Positions 22,010 to 30,471 of a stretch of 56,486 nt of DNA are shown here, piece by piece. Numbering within the stretch: position 1 is the first letter of the stretch; each line of letters starts with the position of its first letter. The translations under genes and the position numbers were made by a program. Source of the DNA: Candidatus Curtissbacteria bacterium RIFCSPLOWO2_02_41_11 (GTDB lineage Bacteria > Patescibacteriota > Microgenomatia > Curtissbacterales > GWA2-41-24); NCBI GenBank assembly GCA_001775055.1, contig MFBU01000002.1, forward strand, positions 1 through 56,486, read 5' to 3'. The notes below the pieces were generated by a model. The model did not search any database, was not told the origin of the DNA, and saw only the letters and a program-made list of their open reading frames with translations.

Positions 22010-24084
22010 TATTTTGCCCCCTTATGGTTGTTATTATGACCACCCAAAAATTTCTTCCGTTGTTCAACTGTTGCCCAACGGGGAAGATTGCGCATCAACG
22101 GGTTAATAAATACCCGATGAATATCTTCAAGCATTAACTCATTACCATCAAAGCGGGCAATTTGTGACCAGATTTTCTGCCAGCCTTCGGGTAATCGGGC
22201 AAAAATTGAACTTTGCAAAAAGCGTTGTAAGGTTGGGGCTTTGGTTAGCCGCCATTGGGCTTTCATTTGGTCATAAGCCTTTTGCAGATCACGCCTGATT
22301 CGTTCTTCTTGGACGTCAAGTTGTTTGTTAACGCCACTTTTTGGCCTTGAGTGACGACCAAAGATTGCATGGCGTAGATTATTAATGGCCGGATACATCA
22401 ATTTCCCCCTCTCATCAAAGTTAAATACTTGAGTTAAAGTTTTCATATATCTTTCATTGGCTGCCGAGCCAAACTCTCGATCTTCGCGAATTTCCACCGG
22501 TTTGATCTCGATGGCCTGAGGTGGAGCAGCCTCTTCAGCAGTGGTATCAGTTGAAACAAATTCATCAACATTTCGGATCAAAAAGTCATAAAGCTTTTCG
22601 AGCTGTTCACTACTAAATTGTTCAAGATCAAGCGAAATAGCAAAAGCTTCTATCAAGTGGTCGTGGGCGTTAAGAACTTTATTTAAGTGGCCTTGATCAA
22701 CAACTGTTCTTAATTTAGCCAGAATCTCACGCCTTTGGTTTTCTAAATCAGTTTTTTGTTCCGATGTTAAATTGACAAAATCGCCAGTTAAATCTTTTTC
22801 CAGTTCTTTAAGGCTTGGGAAGTTAATTCTGCCCCTTGAGAGTAGAGCTTTCTTTTGGACAAAATTAGCTGCCAAAATTCTAATTTCCTCATCGGAAAAT
22901 TCAGGGACTGTGACTGCCTCTTCTTCCTTTGGGAAAAAACGCTGGTGAATCCACTCTCGAAACTGCTTGGCATCCGCAATGCCAAATTGCCCAACCACTT
23001 CTTGAGCTTGAAGCCATAAGCTCTCTTCAATGTCAGTTAACGTCTGTTGTTCGGCTCGCCGGTAAAGTTTGGTGATCTGGCCCGTCATCCAAAATTCACC
23101 ACCCCTGACCGTGTAAGGACTGCCATCAGTCTTTGGTCCCATAAATTCAACCCATTGATCAGCGCTTCCCTGAGGGTTTTCCAATAACCAGCGTAGTCCT
23201 TTAACGCTTGGAGCACCAAGAGGAATTGTATCGATTTTTTTGACTACTTCAGAAAAATCGGCATTGATAAAATTTTCCAGTTTGTAAAGGGCACCGTGTC
23301 TTCCGACTCGTCTTAAGAGAAGAAATCTTGGGTTTTTGGGATCAAGTTCTATTTTGCTCCTTAAATTCCAAACAATTGTGTGCAAGGCATACCCGACCGC
23401 TTGAATCTCAGGTTGGCAAATAATTTGCTGTCTTTCAACTTCTTGACCTTGGACATTTGCCAAAATTGTTAATAGGCGCCTTTCAGCTTGATTAAGTTTT
23501 TTTCTTCGGCCGGCAATTTCAACTTGACCTGTTCTTGGATCAAAAAGCAATTGCGGCAGCGCTTCCTCTTCTGGTACCGTCCTAATCTCTAATTTTCTAG
23601 GCGCTTCTTCGATAACTGACGGTTTTTCTTCTTTTTGCTCGCGCTCGGCAATGATTCTCTGGCCTAAAGCGATGTCCAAGTCTTGGTCAGCTTGAGTCAG
23701 GAAAGTTTGGTATTCTTGTTGGCGTGACTTGAGAAGTTGGGAAGGGTAATCACCAGCAGTAGCTGCTCTTTCAAAAAGAGCCAGTCTTTCTTCCCAGAGT
23801 TGCTTTTCGTCATTAAAACGCTTGGCTTTAGCCACCAATTCTTCTTGGCGACTGATTTGATTAATTTTGTCGGTAATTTCCTCAGCTTCAACTATGGAAA
23901 TAATTGAGTGGTCACGTACCCTGGCTTTAAAGTCCAAAATGCGTTCATCCATTGCAATTGATTGACCAAACCTGACCTGACCATCGAATCCTGCTCTGTT
24001 GGCAATAGATTGTCGAGAAGCAATACGCTTATCAAGCTGTTCTCTTCTCTGTTGTAATAGCTGTAAATCTTGTTCTTTTGGCAT
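22009..24084 (-). CDS. Large winged-helix protein, first gene of the three-gene operon
   Basis: 691 aa. Residues 1-150 are charged coiled-coil-like helices (many Gln, Glu, Arg). Residues ~178-270 form one OmpR-type winged helix (LNQAERRLLTILANVQGQ, then DPKNPRFLLLRRVGRHGALY). Residues ~280-690 are helical with no motif I recognise; a segment near 545-640 (RYMKTLTQVFNFDERGKLMY) looks like a separate domain. No TM, nuclease or ATPase signature. The protein shares its module style and Glu/Pro linkers with the next gene product, so the two probably arose from one family and act together. Confidence 0.75.
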   Translation of the reverse strand: MPKEQDLQLLQQRREQLDKRIASRQSIANRAGFDGQVRFGQSIAMDERILDFKARVRDHSIISIVEAEEITDKINQISRQEELVAKAKRFNDEKQLWEERLALFERAATAGDYPSQLLKSRQQEYQTFLTQADQDLDIALGQRIIAEREQKEEKPSVIEEAPRKLEIRTVPEEEALPQLLFDPRTGQVEIAGRRKKLNQAERRLLTILANVQGQEVERQQIICQPEIQAVGYALHTIVWNLRSKIELDPKNPRFLLLRRVGRHGALYKLENFINADFSEVVKKIDTIPLGAPSVKGLRWLLENPQGSADQWVEFMGPKTDGSPYTVRGGEFWMTGQITKLYRRAEQQTLTDIEESLWLQAQEVVGQFGIADAKQFREWIHQRFFPKEEEAVTVPEFSDEEIRILAANFVQKKALLSRGRINFPSLKELEKDLTGDFVNLTSEQKTDLENQRREILAKLRTVVDQGHLNKVLNAHDHLIEAFAISLDLEQFSSEQLEKLYDFLIRNVDEFVSTDTTAEEAAPPQAIEIKPVEIREDREFGSAANERYMKTLTQVFNFDERGKLMYPAINNLRHAIFGRHSRPKSGVNKQLDVQEERIRRDLQKAYDQMKAQWRLTKAPTLQRFLQSSIFARLPEGWQKIWSQIARFDGNELMLEDIHRVFINPLMRNLPRWATVEQRKKFLGGHNNNHKGAK

Positions 24085-24120
24085 TTTTCAATCCAATAAA
24101 AATAGACAGGAACAGGGCGC

Positions 24121-24149
24121 ATTTAAACATATTGAGTGGAATTTGTCAA
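24121..24149 (-). promoter_or_regulatory. Predicted promoter of the three-gene winged-helix/ATPase operon
   Basis: Perfect -35 TTGACA (24144-24149), 17-nt spacer, -10 TTAAAT (24121-24126) on the minus strand, about 35 nt before the first start codon. This is the only perfect -35 box on the minus strand that I located near a gene start. Confidence 0.6.
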
Positions 24150-24171
24150 CCCTATAGTTGAGGAACTCTTA

Positions 24172-25287
24172 TTATTCTCCCGAGGCTTCGCCGAGGGTCG
24201 CGGTAAAATCCAAAGTCTGCCCATCGCGATATACTCGAATTTTAACGCTGTCACCGACCTTTTTATTGCGAATTATTTTATTTAAGCTATTATCATCGGT
24301 TAATTTCTGGCCATCAAATTGAGTCACAATATCACCGACTTTAACCCCGGCGCGCTCTGCAGCCGAACCGGCAACGACCTCGCGCACCAGCTCCCCCTCC
24401 GGAACTTCATTTAAAAGAGCCGTATCGCGCGAAATATGTGTATAGCGAATACCTAAAAACGGCCGGGAAATTTTTCCGCCGGATTTAGTGAAATCTTCCA
24501 TTAACTGTTTGGCGATGTTAACTTTGATGGCAAAACCAATATTTTCAGCGCTGGCTACTGCTGTATTAATCCCAATCACCTGACCGGCAGAATTAACCAG
24601 CGGACCGCCGGAATTACCGGGATTAATCGCCGCATCGGTTTGAATCAGATCCTCAAGCCTTTCGGCAACACCTGTTGCCGGATCAACCGGCGATACCCCC
24701 CGCCCAAGTCCGGAAACTACTCCCGTAGTCACCGTATTCTCAAATTGACCAAGTGCATTACCGATAGCAATCACTTTTTGTCCGACTTTAAGATTATCTG
24801 AATCTCCGATTTCAACCGGTTTTAAATCACCGGCATCGACCCGAACCAAGGCCAGATCGTTAAACGGATCCCGATTAATTTCTTTGATTGTTAGTTTCTT
24901 TTCTGGACCCGAATTTTCCCGAATTATGGCAATATAAGTTGCCCCTTTTTCCGAAACCACATGCTTGTTAGTTAAAATTAGTCCGTCTTTGGAAACAACA
25001 AAGCCTGTACCAATTCCGGATTGTTTTTCCTTCGGTTGTTGCAGCCCAAAAAACGGGTTGAAAAACGGCCGGTTTTCAACGGCTATTGAAACAACCGAGG
25101 GCGAAACTTTCTCTACAACATCAATGACAACCGATTCTTCCTCAATCAATTTTTGCGTCTGCTTAATCTGTTCCTTTTCATTACGTGTCTCGGGTAATTT
25201 CTGACCGATTATCCTGCCCACGGCAATGGCGCTGACTATCCAAAGAGCAATTACTATCAAAATTAGGCTGATTCTTTTAACTTTCAC
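24172..25287 (-). CDS. htrA: HtrA/DegP-type serine protease with one PDZ domain
   Basis: 371 aa, GTG start overlapping the ctpA stop (GTGA). N-terminal TM anchor (residues ~7-25), then a trypsin-like S1C protease with catalytic triad His109 (LTNKHVV), Asp144 (FNDLALVRV) and Ser226 (GNSGGPL). One PDZ domain (~270-365, AGVKVGDIVTQFDG). It should act outside the membrane in protein quality control. Last gene of the rpsF-ssb-rpsR-ctpA-htrA run. Confidence 0.94.
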   Translation of the reverse strand: MKVKRISLILIVIALWIVSAIAVGRIIGQKLPETRNEKEQIKQTQKLIEEESVVIDVVEKVSPSVVSIAVENRPFFNPFFGLQQPKEKQSGIGTGFVVSKDGLILTNKHVVSEKGATYIAIIRENSGPEKKLTIKEINRDPFNDLALVRVDAGDLKPVEIGDSDNLKVGQKVIAIGNALGQFENTVTTGVVSGLGRGVSPVDPATGVAERLEDLIQTDAAINPGNSGGPLVNSAGQVIGINTAVASAENIGFAIKVNIAKQLMEDFTKSGGKISRPFLGIRYTHISRDTALLNEVPEGELVREVVAGSAAERAGVKVGDIVTQFDGQKLTDDNSLNKIIRNKKVGDSVKIRVYRDGQTLDFTATLGEASGE

Positions 25288-26555
25288 TTACTTATGATTT
25301 CTAAGGCTTTATCAAGCTGCGGGTCTTCTTTTTGTTCTTCCTGATCTTGTTGCGGAAATTCAATTATAAAATCAGGTGTAATTCCAACTGCAGAAATTGA
25401 CTTTCCGCGCGGGGTTAGCCATTTGGCAATGGTAATATGCAAGCCCGAACCGCCGGCAAAATCAACAACATCCTGAACTGTACCCTTACCAAAGGTTTTC
25501 TCGCCGACAATTTTAGCGCGATTGGCATCTTGTATTGCTCCGGCAAATATTTCGGAGGCAGATGCCGATCCTGCGTTAACCAAAACCGTAAGCGGTATTT
25601 TCAAAAGTTTGCCTTCATGATCGGCTGCCAAGGGTTCCACATTTCCGTCGGCAAATTCCTGTCTAACTACTGTCCCACGGATAAAATCACTAGCCAGATG
25701 AACTGCTGATGACAAAAGTCCTCCCGGATTATTTCTCATATCAACAACAACTCCCATGACTTTTCTTGCCAGAATATCGGAAACTGCCATGTCCCACTCG
25801 CTGTCTGTCTGGTCACCGAATCTGGTAACTTTAATAACGGCAATTTCTCCTTTTTGCTCATTTTTAAATTCAACTTCAACGCTTTTGACGGAAATTTTTG
25901 CCCTCTCGATTTCAAGCTCTTGCGGTTTTTCTTGACCTTCGTGCAAAAGCTCCAATTTAACGGAAGTTCCGGCCGGACCACGGATCAAATCAACAGCCTC
26001 CGGCAGAGTTAAATCAAAAGTATCCCGCTCATCAATTCTTAAAATCAAGTCTTTGGCGCGAACATTCGCCTTTTGGGCCGGAGTACCGGAAAGTGGTGCA
26101 ATCACTACCAACCGTTTGTCTTTGTTAAATCCAATCTGGATACCTACCCCTTCATAAACACCGGAAAGATCCGCCTTGATCGCCTCGTTTTGTTTGGGAT
26201 CCAAAAAAGCGGTGTAGGGATCGCCAAGCGAGCGAACCATGCCGGAAATTGCTCCGTACAAAAGTTTTTGGCCTTCAAAGGCGCTCTTGTCTATATATTT
26301 TTGAGGTAAAGTTTCAAAAACCTGCCAAAAAAGTGAGAAGTCAATATTTTGATTCTTGGGGGGAAGCTGATTAGTTACGGTAATCTGCGGAACAAAACCC
26401 CTTTTGACAACTTCAATTCGCCTCTGGCCAACAGCAAATCCAATCGCAAAAAAGATAACCGCAATTACCAAAAACTGCAAAAAAAAGTTAAAAATCGGAT
26501 TTTTACTATTTCTAATATTATTTTGAGGGTTGGGTAGGGTTTGGTCTTGAGGCAT
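25284..26555 (-). CDS. ctpA: C-terminal processing peptidase (S41 family)
   Basis: 423 aa. TM anchor at ~22-43, PDZ domain ~130-215 (GVGIQIGFNKDKRLVVIAPL, LRGPAG-like IRGPAGTSVK) and an S41 peptidase domain with VDMRNNPGGLL (271-281), catalytic Ser in NAGSASASEI (~Ser332) and catalytic Lys357 in KTFGKGTVQ. It trims C-termini of exported proteins. It follows rpsR by 6 nt and overlaps htrA by 4 nt, making an envelope protease pair. Confidence 0.94.
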   Translation of the reverse strand: MPQDQTLPNPQNNIRNSKNPIFNFFLQFLVIAVIFFAIGFAVGQRRIEVVKRGFVPQITVTNQLPPKNQNIDFSLFWQVFETLPQKYIDKSAFEGQKLLYGAISGMVRSLGDPYTAFLDPKQNEAIKADLSGVYEGVGIQIGFNKDKRLVVIAPLSGTPAQKANVRAKDLILRIDERDTFDLTLPEAVDLIRGPAGTSVKLELLHEGQEKPQELEIERAKISVKSVEVEFKNEQKGEIAVIKVTRFGDQTDSEWDMAVSDILARKVMGVVVDMRNNPGGLLSSAVHLASDFIRGTVVRQEFADGNVEPLAADHEGKLLKIPLTVLVNAGSASASEIFAGAIQDANRAKIVGEKTFGKGTVQDVVDFAGGSGLHITIAKWLTPRGKSISAVGITPDFIIEFPQQDQEEQKEDPQLDKALEIISK

Positions 26556-26561
26556 AAAAAG

Positions 26562-26777
26562 TTATCTTTGGCTAAACGGCAAAAGGGCCATATATCTTGC
26601 CCTTTTAATACTTCTGGTCAAAGCTCTTTGATGCTTGGCACAAAGTCCGCTGATTGCCCTTCCTAAAATTTTACCGCGCTCGGAAATATACTTTCTAAGA
26701 AGCGCTACATCTTTATAGTCAACAACTTGACTTTGCGCACAAATCGGGCACTTTTTAGATCGACGCAATCTTCTCAT
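26562..26777 (-). CDS. rpsR: 30S ribosomal protein S18
   Basis: 71 aa with the S18 core [19 protein letters not shown] and [18 protein letters not shown]. The N-terminus has CPIC (Cys10, Cys13) and a later Cys, suggesting a zinc site as in Cys-bearing S18 forms. It binds the 30S platform with S6, which is encoded two genes upstream. No clear Shine-Dalgarno. The 40-nt gap to ssb carries GCTCCTCTGAT, also seen in the yebC leader. Confidence 0.95.
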   Translation of the reverse strand: MRRLRRSKKCPICAQSQVVDYKDVALLRKYISERGKILGRAISGLCAKHQRALTRSIKRARYMALLPFSQR

Positions 26778-26816
26778 ATCTGGACAAAATCAGAGGAGCA
26801 CCATAAATTTTAAAAA

Positions 26817-27413
26817 TTAAAAAGGCAAATCATCAAGATCTATCTTTTCTTCTTCCTCTTTAATTTCGCCGCTTACCTTGCTTTTCTCCTCTTTTGCACC
26901 TTTCGTCTTCTTGGCCGTTTTGCCTCTTGATTTCAAATCCCCCTTCGCCGCTATATCATCCTGGCTCTCTTTCGAAGCGCCACTTGCTTCGTCAACTTTT
27001 GCACCCGCATCAACCGGCGCTTCCGGCACCTGACCAGTAATATCTTCACCCGCAGATGCTTCTTCAAAAGTGCGTCTAGAATCCAGAATTCTCATGTCGT
27101 CAATAACAACTTCCGTTGTCTGGCGGCTCTGCCCGTCCGGTGTTTCCCAGCTTCGTGTTTGCAGCCTTCCTTCCACATAAACTTTTCTGCCTTTGGAAAG
27201 AAGCTGCGAACAAAGTTCTGCCAGCTTATTCCAGGAAACAATCCTTGTAAATTCTGCTTCTTCTTTTTTGGTACCGTCGGAAGCCACATAAACGCGGTTG
27301 GTAGCCAGACCAAACGTACAAACTGCCGCGCCCGAAGGCGTGTAGCGAAGTTCCGGATCGCGAGTCAGATTACCGATTAGTAATACTTTATTCAACGAAG
27401 CCCTTGAAGCCAT
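26817..27413 (-). CDS. ssb: Single-stranded DNA-binding protein
   Basis: 198 aa. OB fold in residues 1-110 (LNKVLLIGNLTRDPELRYTP, VYVEGRLQTRSWE, TTEVVIDDMRILDSR). A disordered Ala/Glu/Lys-rich linker leads to the acidic tip DLDDLPF, the standard peptide for recruiting repair and replication partners. Starts directly after the rpsF stop. Confidence 0.95.
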   Translation of the reverse strand: MASRASLNKVLLIGNLTRDPELRYTPSGAAVCTFGLATNRVYVASDGTKKEEAEFTRIVSWNKLAELCSQLLSKGRKVYVEGRLQTRSWETPDGQSRQTTEVVIDDMRILDSRRTFEEASAGEDITGQVPEAPVDAGAKVDEASGASKESQDDIAAKGDLKSRGKTAKKTKGAKEEKSKVSGEIKEEEEKIDLDDLPF

Positions 27414-27896
27414 TTATTTTTTCTTGACTGTACCTTTCACCTTTTTCTTTGCTTCTGTTTTTATCCCTTTTGAATCTTGTGATACTTTTGATACCTGTGA
27501 TACCTTTGTTGCTGTTTTAACAGCAGTCTTAGTTGTGACAATTACTTTCGCCTTTGGTTTTTCTTCTTTAACTTTCTTATCTACAGTTGACTCTTCCGAT
27601 ACTCTTGATACTCTTGATACCCTTGGTACTCTTAATATAAGATACCGCAATATCGCCTCTCTCTCAAGTCTCAACATTTTGGAGATGACATCGATTGCTT
27701 CTGGCGGCGCTTCAAAGTTGAAAAGGACATACTCTCCCTCCTGTTGCTTGGCAATCGGGTAAGCTAAGACCTTTTTGCCAAGCTTTTCGACTTTTAAATT
27801 GGAAGCTTCGGCCTCTTTAACCGATTTTTCGATTTTTGCCAAAATCGGATCAGTACTCGAAACGGCAGTTGTCACCACCATCAATTCATAATTCAT
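27414..27896 (-). CDS. rpsF: 30S ribosomal protein S6 with repetitive C-terminal tail
   Basis: 160 aa. Residues 1-95 are S6 (MNYELMVVTTAVSSTDPILA, AYPIAKQQEGEYVLFNFEAP, LRLEREAILRYLILR). Residues 96-160 are an added tail made of Val-Ser-Arg/Lys repeats (VSRVSRVS, VSQVSKVSQDS) and Lys-rich sequence. The Val-Ser parts are encoded by copies of a 9-nt word (GATACTCTT and variants on the plus strand). The tail is probably disordered and RNA-binding or neutral. Confidence 0.94.
   Translation of the reverse strand: MNYELMVVTTAVSSTDPILAKIEKSVKEAEASNLKVEKLGKKVLAYPIAKQQEGEYVLFNFEAPPEAIDVISKMLRLEREAILRYLILRVPRVSRVSRVSEESTVDKKVKEEKPKAKVIVTTKTAVKTATKVSQVSKVSQDSKGIKTEAKKKVKGTVKKK
27476..27637. repeat. 9-nt word repeats inside rpsF
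   Basis: Two clusters (27476-27508 and 27591-27637) of tandem GATACTTTT / GATACCTGT / GATACTCTT words, in frame with rpsF on the minus strand, where they encode Val-Ser-Arg/Lys/Gln. Confidence 0.6.
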
Positions 27897-27979
27897 AGAC
27901 TTAATCTTACCTCAATCTGACTCACCCTAGCTCTTTCCAAGAAAGGTCGGGGCAATCTGTTGATATTCCAACAATCATA

Positions 27980-28918
27980 TCAGACTCTAAACTTAAACTC
28001 CACAACTTCTCCGTCTTTTACAACTTCATCCCGTCCAGCCGTATGCAACCACCCTTTTTCCCGGGCGTTGTGCCATGATTTGGCTTCAACTAATTTTGAA
28101 AAGTTGCAAACTTCCGCCGTGATAAAACCGCGGGCAAAATCGCTGTGGACTATTTCGGCTGCTTCAATCATTTTGGTGCCGACTTTGACCGGCCAGGCTT
28201 GCACCATCTTGCCTCCGGCAATTGTAAAAAAGGTTATCAGATCCAAAAGTTTGTAAGAAGCGCTAATCACCTGATCCAAACCACTTTTCTCAATACCTAC
28301 TTCCTTTAAATACGCTTTTTGCTCCTCTTCTGACAAATCAGAAAGTTCCGCTTCTAATTTCGCACAGACTGGAATTACCACACCGTCTTGCCCTAAACCC
28401 TTGCTTTTTGACTTGTCAAAAATAAGCTCTCTTATACTCTTGATACCCGCGCTCTCTGTGATACTCTTCTCATCCATATTCAAAACATAAATTGTCGGTT
28501 TTTTAATTTCTGCAAGTTCCAGCTCCAAATTAACAATTTCAATATCCTCTCTAGGGTCAACCTTTCCGGCAACATGGGGAACCTGCGAATTTTCAAACGC
28601 GCGTACCACTTGCAAAATCGCATCAACTTCACGAATGTGGGCCAAAAACTGATTACCTAAACCTTCCCCTTGATGCGCTCCTTTGACCAAACCGGCAATG
28701 TCGATGAATCGAATCGCCGCCGGAACAATCTTTTGTATCGAAAGGCTAGTGGCCAAAAGCGAAAGGCGTTTATCCGGCACCTCAACCACTCCGATATTCG
28801 GCTCGATCGTCGTATAAGGATACTCGGCCACTTGGGCAATCTGCCGTTTGAGAACTGCATTAAATAGCGTAGATTTTCCACTATTTGGCAACCCCACTAT
28901 CCCGATTGACAAACTCAT
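27980..28918 (-). CDS. ychF: YchF/OLA1-family GTPase (ATPase)
   Basis: 312 aa (typical ~360). G1 GLPNSGKSTLFNAV (residues 9-22), G3 DIAGLVKGAHQGEGLGN, G4 NMDE in place of NKxD as expected for this ATP-preferring family, and a C-terminal TGS domain (LITFFTIAGGKMVQAWPV to VEFKFRV). The coiled-coil segment is shortened. YchF binds ribosomes and affects stress responses. A stretch after NMDEKSITE is encoded by the same 9-nt words found in rpsF. Confidence 0.95.
   Translation of the reverse strand: MSLSIGIVGLPNSGKSTLFNAVLKRQIAQVAEYPYTTIEPNIGVVEVPDKRLSLLATSLSIQKIVPAAIRFIDIAGLVKGAHQGEGLGNQFLAHIREVDAILQVVRAFENSQVPHVAGKVDPREDIEIVNLELELAEIKKPTIYVLNMDEKSITESAGIKSIRELIFDKSKSKGLGQDGVVIPVCAKLEAELSDLSEEEQKAYLKEVGIEKSGLDQVISASYKLLDLITFFTIAGGKMVQAWPVKVGTKMIEAAEIVHSDFARGFITAEVCNFSKLVEAKSWHNAREKGWLHTAGRDEVVKDGEVVEFKFRV
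28431..28470. repeat. Copy of the rpsF word repeat inside ychF
   Basis: TTATACTCTTGATACCCGCG and TGTGATACTCTTCTC share the GATACTCTT/TGATAC words with the two rpsF clusters 0.8-1 kb away. It lies in the ychF coding region just after the NMDE motif. Confidence 0.5.
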
Positions 28919-29005
28919 CAGAAAAAGTTTACCACACTTCTACTTTAAATCCGTCCAAACACATACCTATTTCAAACGAACAAACTTTGCCTCAAAACAA
29001 ATATC

Positions 29006-29034
29006 TTGACATAACTCTATCAGGAAAGCATACT
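29006..29034 (+). promoter_or_regulatory. Predicted promoter of the 29041 gene
   Basis: Perfect -35 TTGACA (29006-29011), 17-nt spacer, -10 CATACT (29029-29034), 6 nt before the ATG. It also argues that the coding region begins at 29041 and not further upstream. Confidence 0.6.
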
Positions 29035-29040
29035 AAAGAT

Positions 29041-29568
29041 ATGTCTGCCGCCAAAGGCTTTGTAATAATTTTAGTAGTTTTAGGTGTCGTAGTTATTGCT
29101 GTAGCCGGCGCTGCAGCTGCTGCTGTCGTCGGGCAGGCGCCTATGTGCCCAAACCAAGGCGGTGCGGCTAGAAGCGAAAATGAAATCGGTGATACTCTGG
29201 AGAAATCCTCTGCGGTAACAGTCACAGACAGCGAAGCTACCACCATTGCCCAAAAATATGTAAAAGGTAAGGTTCAAGATGCCAGGGTTTGTTTCACTCA
29301 AGGACTAGGTCATGCTTCAGGAAGCATCACACTCGGACCGGTAAGCCCCACCTTCTATGCATCGACAGGAGTTGATCTTTCTGGTACAACTCCCAAAACT
29401 ACCAATTTGAATGTAAAAGTCGGCGCGCTTCCCAACATGCCTTTTATCTCCGATCAGGTTGGAAAAATAGTTGCAGATTTAATTAATGAAAATCTTGATA
29501 ACATCCAGCTTAAAAGAAAATACTCCGCTCAGTTCTCCGCCGGCTCAGTCACTGTCACCGCACCTTAG
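29041..29568 (+). CDS. Membrane-anchored protein with a possible lipid-binding domain
   Basis: 175 aa from ATG 29041; an open frame extends upstream to 28885 but crosses the promoter and overlaps the ychF start. Residues 6-30 are a TM anchor (FVIILVVLGVVVIAVAG, then Ala-rich). The exported part has ATTIAQKYVKGKVQDARVCF near the start and a LPNMPFISDQVGKIVADLIN...FSAGSVTVT end, like the tubular DUF2140/LmeA type of anchored lipid-binding domain, which is a weak assignment. It is followed by an ATP-cone gene 11 nt later. Confidence 0.65.
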   Translation: MSAAKGFVIILVVLGVVVIAVAGAAAAAVVGQAPMCPNQGGAARSENEIGDTLEKSSAVTVTDSEATTIAQKYVKGKVQDARVCFTQGLGHASGSITLGPVSPTFYASTGVDLSGTTPKTTNLNVKVGALPNMPFISDQVGKIVADLINENLDNIQLKRKYSAQFSAGSVTVTAP

Positions 29569-29579
29569 AAATAATCCGC

Positions 29580-29846
29580 ATGCGCCTTCAAGTAATTAAA
29601 AGAGATTCGTCAGTTGAAGATTTTGACCAGGATAAAATCGCCAGAGTTGTTACTGCCGCTGGACTAAAGCCGTCTGAGGGTTTAGACCTTGCAATCAGGA
29701 TCGGCCAATGGGTCCAAATCTTGGAAAAATCCCAAATCACAACTTATGCTTTAAGAGAAAAGATTATCGAAGAACTGCAAAAAGTCAACCCGACAGTTAC
29801 CCAGTTTTACAGTCAATACGAAAAGCAAAAAGACGCTAGTTCCTAA
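29580..29846 (+). CDS. Stand-alone ATP-cone domain protein
   Basis: 88 aa comprising one ATP-cone: MRLQVIKRDSSVEDFDQDKI, then a helical core ending in LREKIIEELQKVNPTVTQFY. ATP-cones sense ATP/dATP at the N-terminus of ribonucleotide reductases and in NrdR. Here no NrdR zinc ribbon and no reductase domain is attached, so the partner is unknown. Short gap to the gene before it; a TAAAAT box before the next gene suggests the transcript of this pair ends here. Confidence 0.8.
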   Translation: MRLQVIKRDSSVEDFDQDKIARVVTAAGLKPSEGLDLAIRIGQWVQILEKSQITTYALREKIIEELQKVNPTVTQFYSQYEKQKDASS

Positions 29847-29868
29847 TTATTGTTAAAATTATCCGTTT

Positions 29869-30423
29869 ATGGCTTTAACTCAGTCGCAAAAAGTGGAAAT
29901 TGACTCATCCGCACCTGATTTTAACCTGCCAGCAACCAATGGCCAAAATTATTCGCTTGACTCTTTCAAAAATGCCCACGCTTTAGTTATTGTTTTCACC
30001 TGCAATCACTGCCCTTATGCCAAAGCCGCTTGGCCGCTTCTTGTCAAACTGGCTCAAGAGTTTAAAGAAAAAGGCGTCGCCTTTGTGGCCATTAATCCTA
30101 ATGACGACAAGCAATATCCCGAAGATAGCCTTGAAATGATGAAGCAAAAAGTAGATGAATGGCAAATTAGTTTTCCATATCTTCGCGATGAAACGCAGGA
30201 AGTTGCCAGAACCTACGGCGCGGTCTGCACTCCGGATGTCTTTGTTTTCAACCAAAACCGCAAGCTTTACTATCACGGGCGCATTAATGACAATTGGCAA
30301 GAACCGCAAAAAGTTACCAAAGGAGAATTAAAAGATGCCATCGACGCACTTTTGATGAGTAATCCCCCACCAACTGATCAACATCCCTCTATGGGCTGTT
30401 CGATCAAGTGGAAAACTGGCTAA
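29869..30423 (+). CDS. Thioredoxin-like/AhpC-TSA redox protein
   Basis: 184 aa thioredoxin fold: APDFNLPATNGQNYSLDSFK (residues 15-34), active-site FTCNHCPYAKAAWP with Cys45 and Cys48 in a CxxC, cis-Pro region VCTPDVFVFNQN, and a C-terminal MGCSIKWK. The CNHCPY form is typical of the 'thioredoxin family/redoxin' group with unknown substrate. No signal peptide, so cytoplasmic. Its own -10 box (TAAAAT) lies ~10 nt upstream. Confidence 0.88.
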   Translation: MALTQSQKVEIDSSAPDFNLPATNGQNYSLDSFKNAHALVIVFTCNHCPYAKAAWPLLVKLAQEFKEKGVAFVAINPNDDKQYPEDSLEMMKQKVDEWQISFPYLRDETQEVARTYGAVCTPDVFVFNQNRKLYYHGRINDNWQEPQKVTKGELKDAIDALLMSNPPPTDQHPSMGCSIKWKTG

Positions 30424-30471
30424 GTATTAAGCTTATTTTATTAACAATTCAAATTCGCCCCCGTATCTTTT

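Noticed and set aside
27424-27762. 112-aa plus-strand frame opposite rpsF
   Set aside because: It is a shadow of the rpsF tail; its Thr-Leu-Asp repeats are the complement of the 9-nt words.
28885-29040. Upstream extension of the 29041 gene
   Set aside because: It overlaps the ychF start and covers a TTGACA/CATACT promoter; the TM anchor begins right after ATG 29041.
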